Part shown: positions 11,083 to 22,212 of the stretch, one piece after another
How the letters are laid out: the number at the start of each line of letters is the position of its first letter
Position numbering within the stretch: the stretch's first letter is position 1
Assembly (NCBI GenBank): GCA_022592445.1
Contig: JABYQR010000006.1
Span: 248,001-312,000 of the forward strand
Reading direction: 5' to 3'
DNA: 64,000 bases
Source: Cytidiella melzeri
Lineage: Eukaryota; Basidiomycota; Agaricomycetes; Polyporales; Irpicaceae
Notes under the pieces: model-generated
The model's database searches: none
What the model saw: only the letters and a program-made list of their open reading frames with translations
Told to the model about the DNA's origin: nothing
Made by a program: the position numbers and the translations under genes

Positions 11083-13676
11083 AATGCTCGCCGTCCGCAG
11101 CTTACGCAACGCACTGCCTCGGCCCCTCTTCCCCAGACAGCTCTCACATTTACCACCACTACCAAATCCACGAACCATGTCCACTCACATCAAGACGATC
11201 GCCGTTCTCGACGAAAGCGAGCTCAAGGATGGACAAATGTGCGCGACACAAGCTGTGAATTATTAGATCTGGTGACTCACACTGTGCTATAGGAAAGAAG
11301 TCTCTTTTGAAGGAGAGGGCAAGGTCTTGTTGTCGCGTCTCGGCAACAGTATCCATGCGACGAGTGCCTTTTGCACTCACTACGGAGCTCCGCTTGCAAA
11401 GGGTGTTCTTACAGCTGATGGACGTGTCGTCTGGTAAGTTGTTCGTTAATCTGTCGACTGGATAACGAGTTAAATCGTGCACGACAGCCCATGGCATGGA
11501 GGTGCGCTATGAGATGTCTATTTCGAATGTCCTCTCACTCAATGACATTGCAGCATGCTTCAATGTCTGCACCGGAGACATAGGTGCGTTTCTTCCACTC
11601 GTCTATGCACGAATCGATAGACTCACCGACATCACTGCAGAGGACGCCCCCGCCCCGATGGCGCTTCACTCATTCCAAGCCCGCGTCGAAGACGGCAAAA
11701 TACTCGTCACAGCGGACCCGGCAAGCACTGAGAAGAAGAACATGGCTCGTCAGCCCAAGCTTCTCGCATCTGGATACCAAGCAAGCAACACGCCAGGCGT
11801 TGTCATTGTGGGCGGCGGCAGCGGTGCTTTCCACGCTGTGGAGAGTTTGCGGGAGGTATGCAGTGAATATAGCTCGCCATGACTTGCTTCACTTACGATT
11901 ACGCGTGCTGCAGCATGGCTACAACGGTGCCATCACAATCCTCTCAAAGGAGAGCTATGCTCCCATCGACCGGTCTGTATTTACGTCATGGTATACGTTG
12001 TTTAATCCTGACTAGCCGCCTACAGGACCAAGCTGAGTAAAGCGCTCATGACAGACCCATCTAAACTCGAGTGGCGGTCGCGGGCAGAGCTGCAATCCAA
12101 ATATGGCGTCGTTCTCCGGACATCCACGGAGGTCACCGCTATTGATCTTGAGCACAAAGCGGCAGTGATTGGTGCAACCAATGAGCGTGTTACGTACGAT
12201 AGCTTGATCCTTGCCAGTGGAGGTACCCCAAGACAGCTCCCCATCGAGGGCAAGGAGCTAGGAAATATTTTTACAATGCGAGGCGTAGATGATGCAAAGA
12301 AAATCGATGCTGGTGTGTTTCATTTCTCCCATGAGGGCGTTCAATGCATGCTCACCTCCCATCACAGCCGCGCAGGAAGGCAAGCACCTGGTCGTTATTG
12401 GCTCCTCGTTCATCAGCATGGAGCTCGTCGTCGCTGTCGCAAAGCGTAACCTTGCATCGATCGACGTCGTTGGCATGGAGAGCTTCCCCTTCGAAGCTGT
12501 CCTAGGCAAGGAGGTCGGCGCCGCGCTCAAGAAGGTGTGTTTGCTGACCTTTCAACGGTTTCAGCATGTGTAGATCCTTGTGCCTATAGTTCCATGAATC
12601 GAAGGGCGTCAAGTTTCACATGAATGCATCAGTGTCGAAACTTCTTCCTTCCACTTCTGACCCCTCCTCTGTCGGCACCGTCGTGGTCAAGTCGTCCTCT
12701 GGCGAAGAAACCTCTCTCAAGGCGGACCTCGTTATCATGGGCGTCGGCGTCGCTCCTGCCACAGAGTTTTTGAAAAAAAGCAAAGGTTTCGAAGTGGACA
12801 AGAGTGGCGCTGTGCACGTAGACGAATTTTTGAGGGTGAAAGGCTTGGAAGGAGTGTATGCTATCGGTAAGTAATTTATGAGCGTCAGCATTGACACTGA
12901 GCGAGAGTATGCCCTCATAAAGGTGACATCGCGATGTACCCTCAACCCGGTACGGGTGAGCTTCGGAGAGTCGAACACTGGAACGTACGTCGCCCGTGTA
13001 CTTACTTGCAATTATCTTTTTACGGTTTCTGTGATTGTTCACAGGTTGCAGGCAACCAAGGACGCGCGGTAGGAAAGACGATCGCCGAAGGAAAAGGCCA
13101 GCCTTTTGTCAAGGTGCCGGTCTTCTGGAGCGCTCGTGCGTTTTTGCTCGTATGTCTTTGGCGTGTGTTGCTCATGCATTTTCCTTTCGATAAATGAATG
13201 ATGCCGGCATGGTATAGAGGGATCGCAGTTGAGATACTGCGGCGTCGGCGCTGGCTTCGACGACGTTATTGTGGACGGCAACCTTGATGAATTGAAGGTA
13301 GGTATTCCTTGCTGCAAACCAATTGCATGATGCTAGAACGAGAGCTCACGAGTGAACGGCACATAGTTCGTTGCTTATTATATCAAAGAGGACAAAGTCA
13401 TCGCCGTCGCTAGGTGAATATTGCGTCTGGTCCGACATTTCGGCAGGTTTGCTAATCTACTGATCATGTCCAGTATGCAACGAGATCCTGTGGTCATGAA
13501 AGCATCCGAACTTCTGCGACTGGCACTGATGCCTTCTCCTAGCGAGCTGAGAAGTGGGAAGGTGTGTCATTCTTACTGTCACAATTTTGGCCGCAGTGTG
13601 GTGTTGACCACGCCTGGTATAGGATCTTCTGTCCGTGGATATACAAACGGTAGCTGCGAAGCCCAAGCTAACGTAG
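11083..13676 (+). CDS. AIF-type flavoprotein with N-terminal Rieske domain (AIFM3-like)
   Basis: FAD/NAD(P)-dependent oxidoreductase joined to a Rieske [2Fe-2S] ferredoxin domain, the arrangement of AIFM3/AIF-like proteins. It starts [20 protein letters not shown], an Arg-rich stretch without acidic residues that looks like a mitochondrial presequence. The Rieske ligands lie in [12 protein letters not shown] and [15 protein letters not shown]; the CPWHG motif sits on a 14-nt micro-exon (11488-11501). The FAD-binding site is [20 protein letters not shown]. Then come [16 protein letters not shown], a second Rossmann motif [20 protein letters not shown], and the FAD C-terminal motif VYAIGDIAMYP. 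The end is inferred at TAG 13674-13676 after KPKLT. At least ten short introns. Likely role is mitochondrial electron transfer; a cell-death role is only by family association. Confidence 0.9.
11488..11501 (+). other. 14-nt micro-exon encoding the Rieske CPWHG motif
   Basis: The exon CCCATGGCATGGAG is flanked by an upstream AG (ACGACAG) and a downstream GTGCGC. Joining it to the exons on both sides gives the second iron-ligand motif CPWHGACF in frame. Skipping it would remove a cluster ligand and break the frame. Confidence 0.8.
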
Positions 13677-13961
13677 ACGAGAGAAGAACAGTGTGTTATG
13701 AGAGAGGAAGAGTGTACAGAAATGAGAGCGTGTATCATTCTCACGATTTCGCGATGTAAAATATGAATTGGAACATGTCATATCACGATGGCATTGTGAA
13801 AACTTGGCGGGAAGGATTGGCACACACAGCACTGTACAGCCCGTACCATCAGCATATATTGAGTACTTCACGTCAAACGTAGACAGGCCGTATATAACAT
13901 GCTATTACTACATATACGTACATGTGCAGTCTATACTTTCGATAACACTCAAGATTCACAA

Positions 13962-16266
13962 CTACCAGTTCGCCGCTTGGATGCTTTTGAGGACGTATCC
14001 TTCTAGTCCTCCACATAGCCACAGCTCCTGGACACTCGCTCCAACAGGCTGAATGACATATGATTTCCTTTTGCCGTCGGGAAACTCTACCTCGAGCACC
14101 CCATCCACGACCTGCACCTGCGCAAACAGCCCTTTATCCACCGTCATTTCGCCGTTCGTTCCGCCAGCCCCCCTCTTACCGTCCTTGGCAAACTGCTCCG
14201 TTAAATCGCCGATCAACTCGGGAGACTCAACGCACACCAATCCATTGTTGATGGCGTTACGCTTGAAGATGTCCCCGAAAGAGCCAGCGATGACGATCGG
14301 GACGCCGGCCGATTTGAGTGCAGTCGCCGCCTGTTCTCGAGACGAGCCCGTGCCAAAGTTGTAGCCCGCCGCGAGGACGATGCCGGTTCTGACGCTGACG
14401 CTGTCGTCGGATGGCTGGCTGGTGCGAATGGACGCGGCGATATGAGCGAAAGCTGGGTCGTAATTCTCCATAACGACTTCGGCTTGTCGTTCGAGTGTGA
14501 TGTCGTCCTGGTATGTGTATTTGCCAGGGTAGATTCCGTCAGTGTTGAGGTTGTCTTGCGGAGCGAAGAGGAGAGGACCGGAGAATGTGATAGGGAAGCC
14601 GGCCAGGACAGCTTCTTTTTGCAATGCCTTTGTAGCGGTGGATGAGGTGGATGTGGAAAGATCGACGGTAGAGAAGGAAGGGACGCAAGCAGGAGGCAGC
14701 TCGTCCGAGCTTAGCGAGTGTGGGCCAGCGATATAGCCCTTAACAGCGCTAGCGGCTACGACAGCTGGACTGGCAAGATATGCCTGCGCGAGAGGATGAC
14801 CCATTCTTCCCTTGTAATTTCTGTTCGTCGCGCTGATGCCCACTTGTCCTTCTTCAAGCAAACCGGTTCCCAACCCTATACAAGGGCCACAGCCTGCAGG
14901 AAGAGGCTTGGCACCAGCACCGATGAGTGTGTCCCAGTCACCCGCAAGCTCTGACTCTTGTTGAACTTCTGAACTGGCAGCGGCAACATAGAATTCGACT
15001 CCAGGAGCGACTCGGCGCCCTTTCAGAACAGCGGCGGCGGCGGCGATGTCTGATGCTCGAGCATTCGTGCAGCTTAGGAGATATGCCTTGTTTATGGAGA
15101 TTCGTGAAGCTTCGAGTGTAGGAAGTGGGTTGGCAACCTTGACTGAGTTCGGTCCTGAGACATATGGGACTAGAGTTGATAAGTCAAAAATCAAGTGGGA
15201 GGAATATTCTGCGTTGGGGTCTGAGCGAAGGTTTCTGGCGCGGAGGGCGTCGATTCTAAGCCGGTTGATACGAGGATGTTCTGGCGGAGGCGGGATGGAG
15301 GAAGGTGAGGTTAACGACGCGAATGTTCTCAGCTCCATTTTCTTCACGGCACGATCGTACCACTGCAGAGTGACCTCGTCCACAGGGAAGACACCGACAA
15401 GTGCTCCCCACTCTGTGGTCATGTTGGAGATAGTCAGTCGATCGTCGACGGATAGATGCGAGATGCCTTCTCCTGTAAACTCGATAGCAGCGTTCAAGAC
15501 TTCGTCCTTGTTGAACGAACCACATAATGCAACAATGACGTCCTTGCCGGTGACACCAGGTGCAAGCTTGCCCATGAACTCTACCTTGACCATCCTCGGA
15601 ACCTGCCACCACGTCTGTCCTGTAGCCCACAGCGCTGCAGCGTCTGTCCGTACTATCGGCGTACCAACGCATCCGACACCGCCATACATGTTGCTGTGAC
15701 TGTCGCTGGCCACCGTCAACGTATGCGGAAACGCATAACCCTCTTCCACGAGAACCTGATGCCCAATACCTCGGCCTGCTGGGTAAAAGTCAACGCCATG
15801 TATGCGTGCGAAAGCTTCTATGGTGGCGTATTTTTTCAAGTTCTTTTCGGACTTATTCTGGACGTCGTGATCAAGAGTGAATACGACTTGTCTGGGGTTG
15901 TAAATTCGTGTAGCACCTATAGATTGGAACCTGCAAATGCGAGGTTAGACAATTGATAGCACTGGTTCAGTGAGCTATTTGTTTTAAAAGTTGACTGAGC
16001 AGCCAGATAATGAAAAGCCGCGGCACTCACTTGGAAATGACTGGGCCGGTGTTATCATGGGTCATAACGTGCTCAGGCCGAATCATGACATAGTCTCCTG
16101 CCTTGACTAGTTTTCCCGCCGGCAGTCCGACTGCATATTTCTGGACGACTTTTTCTATGATTGTCTGGGGAATGCGAGGTTGGTCTGTTGTCGTTGCGAA
16201 CGAACGAGAGCAGCTGAGGCTGAGGACCCTCCAGCGTCGTGTAAGACGCAAAGAGGTGGATAGCAT
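13962..16266 (-). CDS. lys4: Mitochondrial homoaconitase
   Basis: Converts homocitrate to homoisocitrate via homoaconitate in the fungal alpha-aminoadipate lysine pathway, in the mitochondrial matrix. Two exons, 16266-16031 and 15930-13962, sum to 2205 nt (734 aa plus stop). The N-terminus MLSTSLRLTRRWRVLSLSCS is a typical presequence ending near RSFATTT. Aconitase-family landmarks follow: MIRPEHVMTHDNTGPVISKF, the QVLVEEGYAFPHTLTVASDSH region, and three cluster-binding cysteines in YLLSCTNARASD and AGCGPCIGLGTG. The swivel domain is near the C-terminus with YNFGTGSSREQAATALKSAG and the loop VIAGSFGDIFKRNAINNG. Length and motif order match Lys4 rather than TCA-cycle aconitase. The upstream region holds the palindrome CAACTTCAAGTTG. 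The only intron splits a Lys codon. Confidence 0.96.
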
Positions 16267-16372
16267 CTGAGGACATGTCAGCTAATGAAACTATTTCTTG
16301 CAAATTCATTGAACACACATCGCTGAGCCCTGGAGGGCGGGTAAAGACTACAGTGCAGTGAGTGGATCCTGG

Positions 16373-16385
16373 CAACTTCAAGTTG
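16373..16385. promoter_or_regulatory. Palindrome CAACTTCAAGTTG upstream of lys4
   Basis: A perfect 13-bp palindrome with one central base, 107 nt upstream of the lys4 start and 250 nt upstream of the divergent gene. The same element recurs at 35504 and 43403, with a near match at 25238. This suggests a binding site for a dimeric regulator; no factor is assigned. Confidence 0.45.
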
Positions 16386-16635
16386 AAGCTTAAATGAGAA
16401 GGCTCTCGAGTCTCGAAGGCTACTGAGTGCTTAACGCGGAGACTGCGGCCCGCGTGAGAGCGCTCAGTGCGGCAAAGGCCGTGATGGTCAGCCAACACGA
16501 CGCGTCGCGTTCAACTTGCCCTTGGCTCGAACTTTCATGTCCTCGACACGTTGACTGTTCTTCACGTCTCTCGTTTCCCTGCACACACTCTCTATCCTAA
16601 GCCCACACGGCACTTACGATCTTTACTTCGACACG

Positions 16636-18291
16636 ATGATCTCCAGCTCACCGGCCAACAACAAGATGAGAACGCTTCCTGTCCTACTGTTAACCCTGTT
16701 CGCCTTGTCGCCTGCCAGTCTTTCTGCGCCGACACCAGCCGGACTCACAACGGCTCCTGGAAGCTTCTTTGCCAGGGATGCCGACTCCGATGACCCTCCA
16801 CCACCTTCCACTGTGACTGCGTTCTTCACTCCTGCTGTTTTCCTCCAGAACCAATACACTCAAACACCGATGGTGGCTGCTGCACCTGAGCCAACCCCGG
16901 CTCCGTTTAATGATGTGATTATGGACACGACAGGTATCGACGCCAACACCGACATTGTCACTGCCAGTACCGCTGCCGATGACGCTGACCAGAACCAGGA
17001 GGCCCAACCCTCTGAAGGAACTGCGAACGCTTCTTCTGAGTCTACAGCTGATACTACAGTGGCGGCTACATCGGATGTGGCACCTACCATGACAACTCCT
17101 GCTGCTGCCGAAGTGACCAGTCTGGCTGCAATTCCCCTCGCAACTCCTACTTTGCTTTCAACCCCTACCTTTGGACGTACGACCAGCACGATTCCTACTG
17201 GAATGAAACCTCTGGCGCTTCCGTCTGCTAGCTCTACCGAAATGCCTAAATCAGCATCTCAACGCACCGAACAGTCGCGCAAGGCAGCTGTCATCGGAAC
17301 ATTGCTTGCCGTCGGGTCAATCGTCGCGCTCATGTTATTCGCTTTCTGCACGCGCCTGCCTCGCCTTGCCCGGCGGCTTGTCCGGAAGCCAACTGTTCCT
17401 ATGTCGGATGAGAGTGGCGATGAAAAGGATGAAGACCCGGAGAAGGCGTTGGACTCCGTGAGTTACCAGGACAATCCAGTGAAGCCGGGGACAGAACTCG
17501 CCCGCACTGGCTTGAATGGCGCTGATCTATTTCCTACCTTGGATGCGAGTATCCCTCCTACGCCGAGTGGCACGCCAACAAACTCGCCGCAGCCTGGGTG
17601 GGATCAGTATGTGCAGGAATGGCAAGGCAAGGCGACTAACCAAGATGGACAGTTTGAAGACGTCACTCACATCTTGACGGACAACTCGACTTTTGCGGCT
17701 CATGAGTCGGACCCTGCGATTCCTGAACCAGAGGCGCGCAAAAGGCAAAGTCGCGGAGCACCTAGTGTTGCTCAATCCTACGCTACTTGCGAATCACGTT
17801 ACTCGACACCAAGCGTTCAAGATATTGCCGACGTATCTCTGACCGACGAGCAAAGTGCATCGTTCCACTCCGCACCGTCTCGGTCCCCTTCTCCACCCCA
17901 GTCTCCCATGCCCACAACGCCGAAGGCAGGTCACCAGCAGCAGTCAGGGTCACCAAAGCGACCACGGTCAAAGACTTTGAACCAGGATGAGGGGCCGTCT
18001 TCTTTCAAGAAGAACACGATATCGAGCAGTAAGAGCTTCCCTGCAAGGTACTCAAACCGGTCTAGCGAGCATTCGGGGATGTGGTCTGTCCTTGAACAGG
18101 AGTCGGAGTGGGATATTGCTGCTCATTATGGAGCTCGATACAGCGCCAGACATAGTGCTAGCCCTGAGCTCGGTATAGTTTCTGACACCGTGGAGACGGT
18201 GGAAATTGGCGGCCGCAACTGTGTGTTGGTACAAGGGCAAGTCTATCCTATGTGTTCTACTTTTCTACGATGGCTGACTTTGATTCCGTAG
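16636..18291 (+). CDS. Ser/Thr-rich single-pass membrane protein
   Basis: A 551-codon open frame without evident introns. Residues 10-32 (KMRTLPVLLLTLFALSPASL) form a signal peptide. About 180 residues follow that are rich in Ala, Thr, Ser and Pro and probably O-glycosylated. One transmembrane helix lies near AAVIGTLLAVGSIVALMLFA, followed at once by a basic stop-transfer stretch, RLPRLARRLVRKP. The last roughly 320 residues are a cytoplasmic, acidic then Ser/Pro-rich tail. This is the topology of fungal cell-wall sensors or mucin-like receptors, but I see no WSC or other conserved ectodomain, so no function is claimed. It is divergent from lys4. The exact 3' end is uncertain: the last few codons could be intronic, since a GTCTAT..CGTAG pair is present. 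Confidence 0.72.
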   Translation: MISSSPANNKMRTLPVLLLTLFALSPASLSAPTPAGLTTAPGSFFARDADSDDPPPPSTVTAFFTPAVFLQNQYTQTPMVAAAPEPTPAPFNDVIMDTTGIDANTDIVTASTAADDADQNQEAQPSEGTANASSESTADTTVAATSDVAPTMTTPAAAEVTSLAAIPLATPTLLSTPTFGRTTSTIPTGMKPLALPSASSTEMPKSASQRTEQSRKAAVIGTLLAVGSIVALMLFAFCTRLPRLARRLVRKPTVPMSDESGDEKDEDPEKALDSVSYQDNPVKPGTELARTGLNGADLFPTLDASIPPTPSGTPTNSPQPGWDQYVQEWQGKATNQDGQFEDVTHILTDNSTFAAHESDPAIPEPEARKRQSRGAPSVAQSYATCESRYSTPSVQDIADVSLTDEQSASFHSAPSRSPSPPQSPMPTTPKAGHQQQSGSPKRPRSKTLNQDEGPSSFKKNTISSSKSFPARYSNRSSEHSGMWSVLEQESEWDIAAHYGARYSARHSASPELGIVSDTVETVEIGGRNCVLVQGQVYPMCSTFLRWLTLIP

Positions 18292-18669
18292 TTTTGCCTT
18301 CTAGCGGGTCCTCAATTGTTGTAGTCTTTGTCATTGAACCTTGGAGTCACTATCCTGTGTAGATCATCGTGCTTGTATCATTCTATAACAAACCTTCGTA
18401 ACTTGCGTAACGCGCGCGTGAGCATGGTGACCTCAGCAACCAACTATACTAATTGCGGGCGGGCCGCGGCAGTGAGCATGTTTGCAGCTTTGCCGGCCGC
18501 GTAGCTCTCGATCTCTCCTTCGCTCTCGACAACGGTGAACGACACTCTGACCACATTGAAGCCGACGACAGGTTTCTCTAATATACCACTACATGGCACG
18601 ACAATATTAACAGCTTTGTTCACACTGTACCACTACACACCGTACCCATTGCTACCACTTTTCGGAGAT
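18292..18669. other. Intergenic region
   Basis: Between two genes read in the same direction. It contains a GC-rich stretch at about 18408-18500 and no recognised exon. An open frame leads into the dioxygenase gene without family sequence and is treated as leader. Confidence 0.45.
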
Positions 18670-20771
18670 ATGACCGCTCAACCTTTCTTCAAGCTTTGCC
18701 GGCTGCATTCATCCCTCTGCGGCTCTTCTATAAAAAGATGTTACTCGCCTACTGCTCAGACTACTCCCCAGTTATTAAGGATCTTCACGGTGCGTTTCTT
18801 TGAGTTGGCTATAAGCTGACTGTCATTTGACGGCAATACACAGCGCACAAGCATACCCATCCCATGCTCAAGTCCAAACTCAAGAGCACTGCATTCCGCT
18901 CCAGCATGGGCATCTGCGGCAGCTGCACTTAAGCGAACATACCAGCCTACGCCACTTCCACCTAATCCAGATATCCGGGACAAGATTGAGGAGTATACGC
19001 GTGAGGAGCACCTTCCCGTCAGCAGAATTGATGACCGTAAGGTTGTCATTGGGTTTGATACGGAAGAGTGGACACGATTGTGAGTACGGCTTCAATTACT
19101 CGTAGCTATTATGTTGAAGTTACCTTTGCTTGTGAAATGACCAGTCACCACGTATGGCTCAGAGATCACTGTCGCTGCCCCCAGTGCTTCCATCCTGTCA
19201 CGAAACAACGCCTATTCAATACATTTGATGTAAGCTCATGAACGATTGTTTCATAGTAGGCTGCTGGGGGCTCACATTTCCGTTTCTTTGCAGATTTCAC
19301 CAGATATAAAACCTGTCAAAGTCGAATCTAAACCGGCAGGTCTTGAGGTCCTATGTGAGTTTGAAGATACCTATGCATATAGGGCTTACGCCGAAATGTG
19401 CCACATGGGCTTTAGGGCCATCTTCTCTCCCGCATACTTCTTTGTATCCCTGGTCATGGCTCAAGCAACATACCTACGATCCTGCGTTACCTCAGTACAA
19501 ACATCCGCTATCTGAGTGCGCCGAGATTTCACTTATATCGAAGGACAGCCGATAACCTTATCCTGATGTAGGAAAATACTATGGGGTAGCAGAATACAGC
19601 AAGCCCCTCCAACCGTGACGTACGAAGAGGTAATGTCTGGAGATGACAGCGGCCTGTACAAGTGGTTATCAAATGTGGTGTGTATCTTCTAACGTCACGC
19701 AAGAAAAGGCTTGAGTAGCGAGTGTTGATATTTCTGGAATGTTGCTAGGACAAGTTTGGTTTTTCATTTGTCACCGGTGTCCCCCCTACAGCTGAAGCCA
19801 CGGAGGAGCTCGCTACGCGCATCGCCTTTATCCGGGAAACGCAATGTACGTGGGCTCTCTGGCGCTACATCCACTAAAGTACTAACGCCTCGAGATAGAT
19901 GGCAAATTCTGGGAATTCACCTCTGACTTGGCCAAAGGCGACACGGCGTATACCACCTTCGCCCTCGGCGCACACACCGACAACACCTACTTCGTGCGTC
20001 TCCTCTCCATTCGTTACTCAGTTCGTCATCTGAGTATCTCTGAATCTCCAGACTGATCCGTGTGGCCTGCAACTGTTTCACCTCCTCTCGCATATTGACG
20101 GCTCTGGCGGCCAAACACTTCTCGTCGATGGTTTCTACGTAGCGTCTCTTCTCAAGGAGCTTCGTCCGTCGGCATACGATTTCCTTTCGCGCGTTAGCGT
20201 ACCTGCCCATGCAGCGGGCCAACCAGGGAGTCTGTATACTGCCAAAGGATATCCTGTGCTGAGCCATGGCGAGGGCGGTGAGCTTACCCAAGTGCGATGG
20301 AACAATGACGACAGGAGCACGATGAGCCATTTGAACGTTGCAGAGGTCGAAGAGTGGTGCGTCTTGTTGATGTATGCTACGCTGTGACTTTGCATTGGTA
20401 TTGATATGTATTTGGAATAGGTACGACGCCATACGAGTGTGGAACAAGCACCTCACGTCTCCGGACTCAGAGTACTGGGTGCAGCTTGCGCCTGGCACCG
20501 CAGTCGGTGAGCTTATCCAATAACACATACATTTGTCACAGCTGATTTTTGTCCATCTTGTACAGTTGTTGACAACCATCGTGTTCTGCACGGTCGTTCT
20601 GCGTTTGACGGTAAACGTCGCATGTGTGGCGCATACATCGGTGCTGACGAGTATCGGTCGAAGTTGGCTGTTCTGAAGGAGAGGTTTGAGGAAAAGGAAG
20701 GGAGAGATGCGGGGATTGTTCACGATGGCAGGGATGTTAGTGGACGGAGTGTGTGGAGCCCGAAACTGTGA
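18670..20771 (+). CDS. Trimethyllysine dioxygenase (carnitine biosynthesis)
   Basis: Fe(II)/2-oxoglutarate dioxygenase that hydroxylates N6-trimethyllysine, the first step of carnitine synthesis, in mitochondria. It starts MTAQPFFKLCRLHSSLCGSS, a basic, Ser-rich presequence. The N-terminal zinc-binding domain shows HHVWLRDHCRCPQCFHPVTK. The catalytic domain has SLYPWSWLKQHTYDPALPQ, FSFVTGVPPTAEATEELATR, the iron ligands in FALGAHTDNTYF, LFHLLSHIDGSGGQTLLVDG, and the distal His with the 2OG-binding Arg in VDNHRVLHGRSAFDGKRRM. It ends DVSGRSVWSPKL followed by TGA at 20769-20771. About nine short introns. The close relative gamma-butyrobetaine dioxygenase shares this fold. The presequence and the CRCPQC zinc motif favour trimethyllysine dioxygenase, but substrate is inferred from family resemblance. 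Confidence 0.9.
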
Positions 20772-20989
20772 GCGTTGGTGCTGTTTAGGGACGGTTTGAT
20801 CAGTGTGCGTAGGATCTTGCCTCGATGAAGAGTTTGCTACACTCATGAATGTTGGGTTCACGCCCAAGTCTCTGCACAACCCACGCTACTTTTGTGAACT
20901 GACCAGTGGACACTCAAGGAATGAATGTAGCCTCTGGACAATACAAAACAACATGAACAACACTGTGAACCATACTACAGCACTCGCCC

Positions 20990-21915
20990 TCACGCACTTG
21001 CAATGCCTGCGACTGCTGATACGACGATTGCAACTGGTACTGTTTCTGGCGTGCTCAAAACTTTCTCCGTCACTACTGACGCAGCCTCTGCTACACTAAC
21101 GAGGGCGGATGCCGCAGTCTTTGCAACTGACGAAGAAGCATTATCCTCAGCAGCGGGAAGCGGCGATGTCTTCGCTTTCTTCTTTTTCTTCAAAAAGCCT
21201 GCATTGGACAAGATATGAATGAATATTGCGACATGAAATGGAGGAAGCCTACCAGCAGCAACAGCACTCTTGACATTGTCCACTAATTCCTTGCTCTGCT
21301 CGACATACTCGTCGTCCATTCTGTGCTTCTTACCTGCGAGAGGCTCAGATGGTCCAGCACCGGTCGACCGGTCTATACCGAGTTTCTTCTCTAGCGCCTC
21401 CAGCTTTGCTTTCTGAGCCTCTTGCTGAGCTTTCTTGCGAATTGGCTCACTCTCAATGTACTCGGCCAACCTGTGTAACATGATGAGGCAATGTGGGAGA
21501 TGAAGTCCAGAAAATCTGCTGACCGTTTTGCCTCTTTGATTGTACTGAGTCTGCGCCCGCTAAGATCACGGCAGGAGTCATTGTTGCTTGTCTTCTGGCT
21601 GCTCATGCGACCTCCAGCAGCACGCAACTGTGAGCCAAACCCTCCCTTTCCGCCTCGCAGTCTCGGAATGAGGCGTAGCGTCATCAAGCGGTCAGTTTCA
21701 CCATTGAAGAGAGTTGAGAGGAGGTCATCTGGCGATGGGATTGAGCCAGAGTGAGGTGAAAGCACCAAGTCGAAGTTGGGAGAGTCATTGCGAGGAAGGT
21801 GTTCGTAACGGTCTGCCAGGAGCTCATATATCTCGCCCAGAGAAGAGCTGGGAGAGACGGCGAGACTGAGAGTCGGAAAAGGCGGGAATGTTGAGACGAG
21901 CACGGTAGTCGACAT
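20990..21915 (-). CDS. sde2: SDE2 homolog (ubiquitin-like precursor, genome stability/splicing)
   Basis: The first roughly 90 residues are a ubiquitin-like fold ending LRLIPRLRGGKGGFGSQLRA. GGKGG is the hallmark SDE2 site where deubiquitinases cleave after the first Gly pair to release the Lys-started C-terminal part. The conserved Sde2 domain follows: QLRAAGGRMSSQKTSNNDSC then RDLSGRRLSTIKEAKR, then LAEYIESEPIRKKAQQEAQK, a charged helix rich in Lys and Glu. The tail is Ala/Ser/Lys-rich with a run of lysines (FLKKKKKAK) and ends AVAGIASA. Start ATG at 21915-21913; three exons are implied near 21535-21475 and 21250-21200. In yeasts and animals processed Sde2 joins the spliceosome and supports telomeric silencing and replication-fork protection. 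It is divergent from the gene at 22213. Confidence 0.92.
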
Positions 21916-22064
21916 GATCGCTGCTGGTGAGTAAGTACGCTGGAGGCGGCGTCAAAGACACAATCACAGCGCCAGACCAAACAGGTGCAAATACTAGTCA
22001 TGCGTGGAGTTATGATGCTCGACGCGTCGTGGCTGCGATCGACTCACGCCTGCAGCTGGCGTAG

Positions 22065-22072
22065 TATATAAA
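22065..22072 (+). promoter_or_regulatory. TATA box candidate (TATATAAA)
   Basis: TATATAAA lies 148 nt upstream of the ATG at 22213 and within the 297-nt region shared with divergent sde2. Position and sequence suit a core promoter for the plus-strand gene. Confidence 0.5.
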
Positions 22073-22212
22073 TTCGTCACAGCCGTGGGTTTGCTTTCCC
22101 AGAGTCTTTGTTCACGACTACCACCAACACAGACCCTTTCGTTAACATTCGGCGCATCTTGCTCGTCGTATCAACAGGTAGGACACTCAAAGTTCCACCA
22201 GAGGCTAGTGCC

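Noticed and set aside
15046..15699. 217-codon plus-strand frame
   Set aside because: Lies entirely inside the lys4 coding exon on the other strand; shadow.
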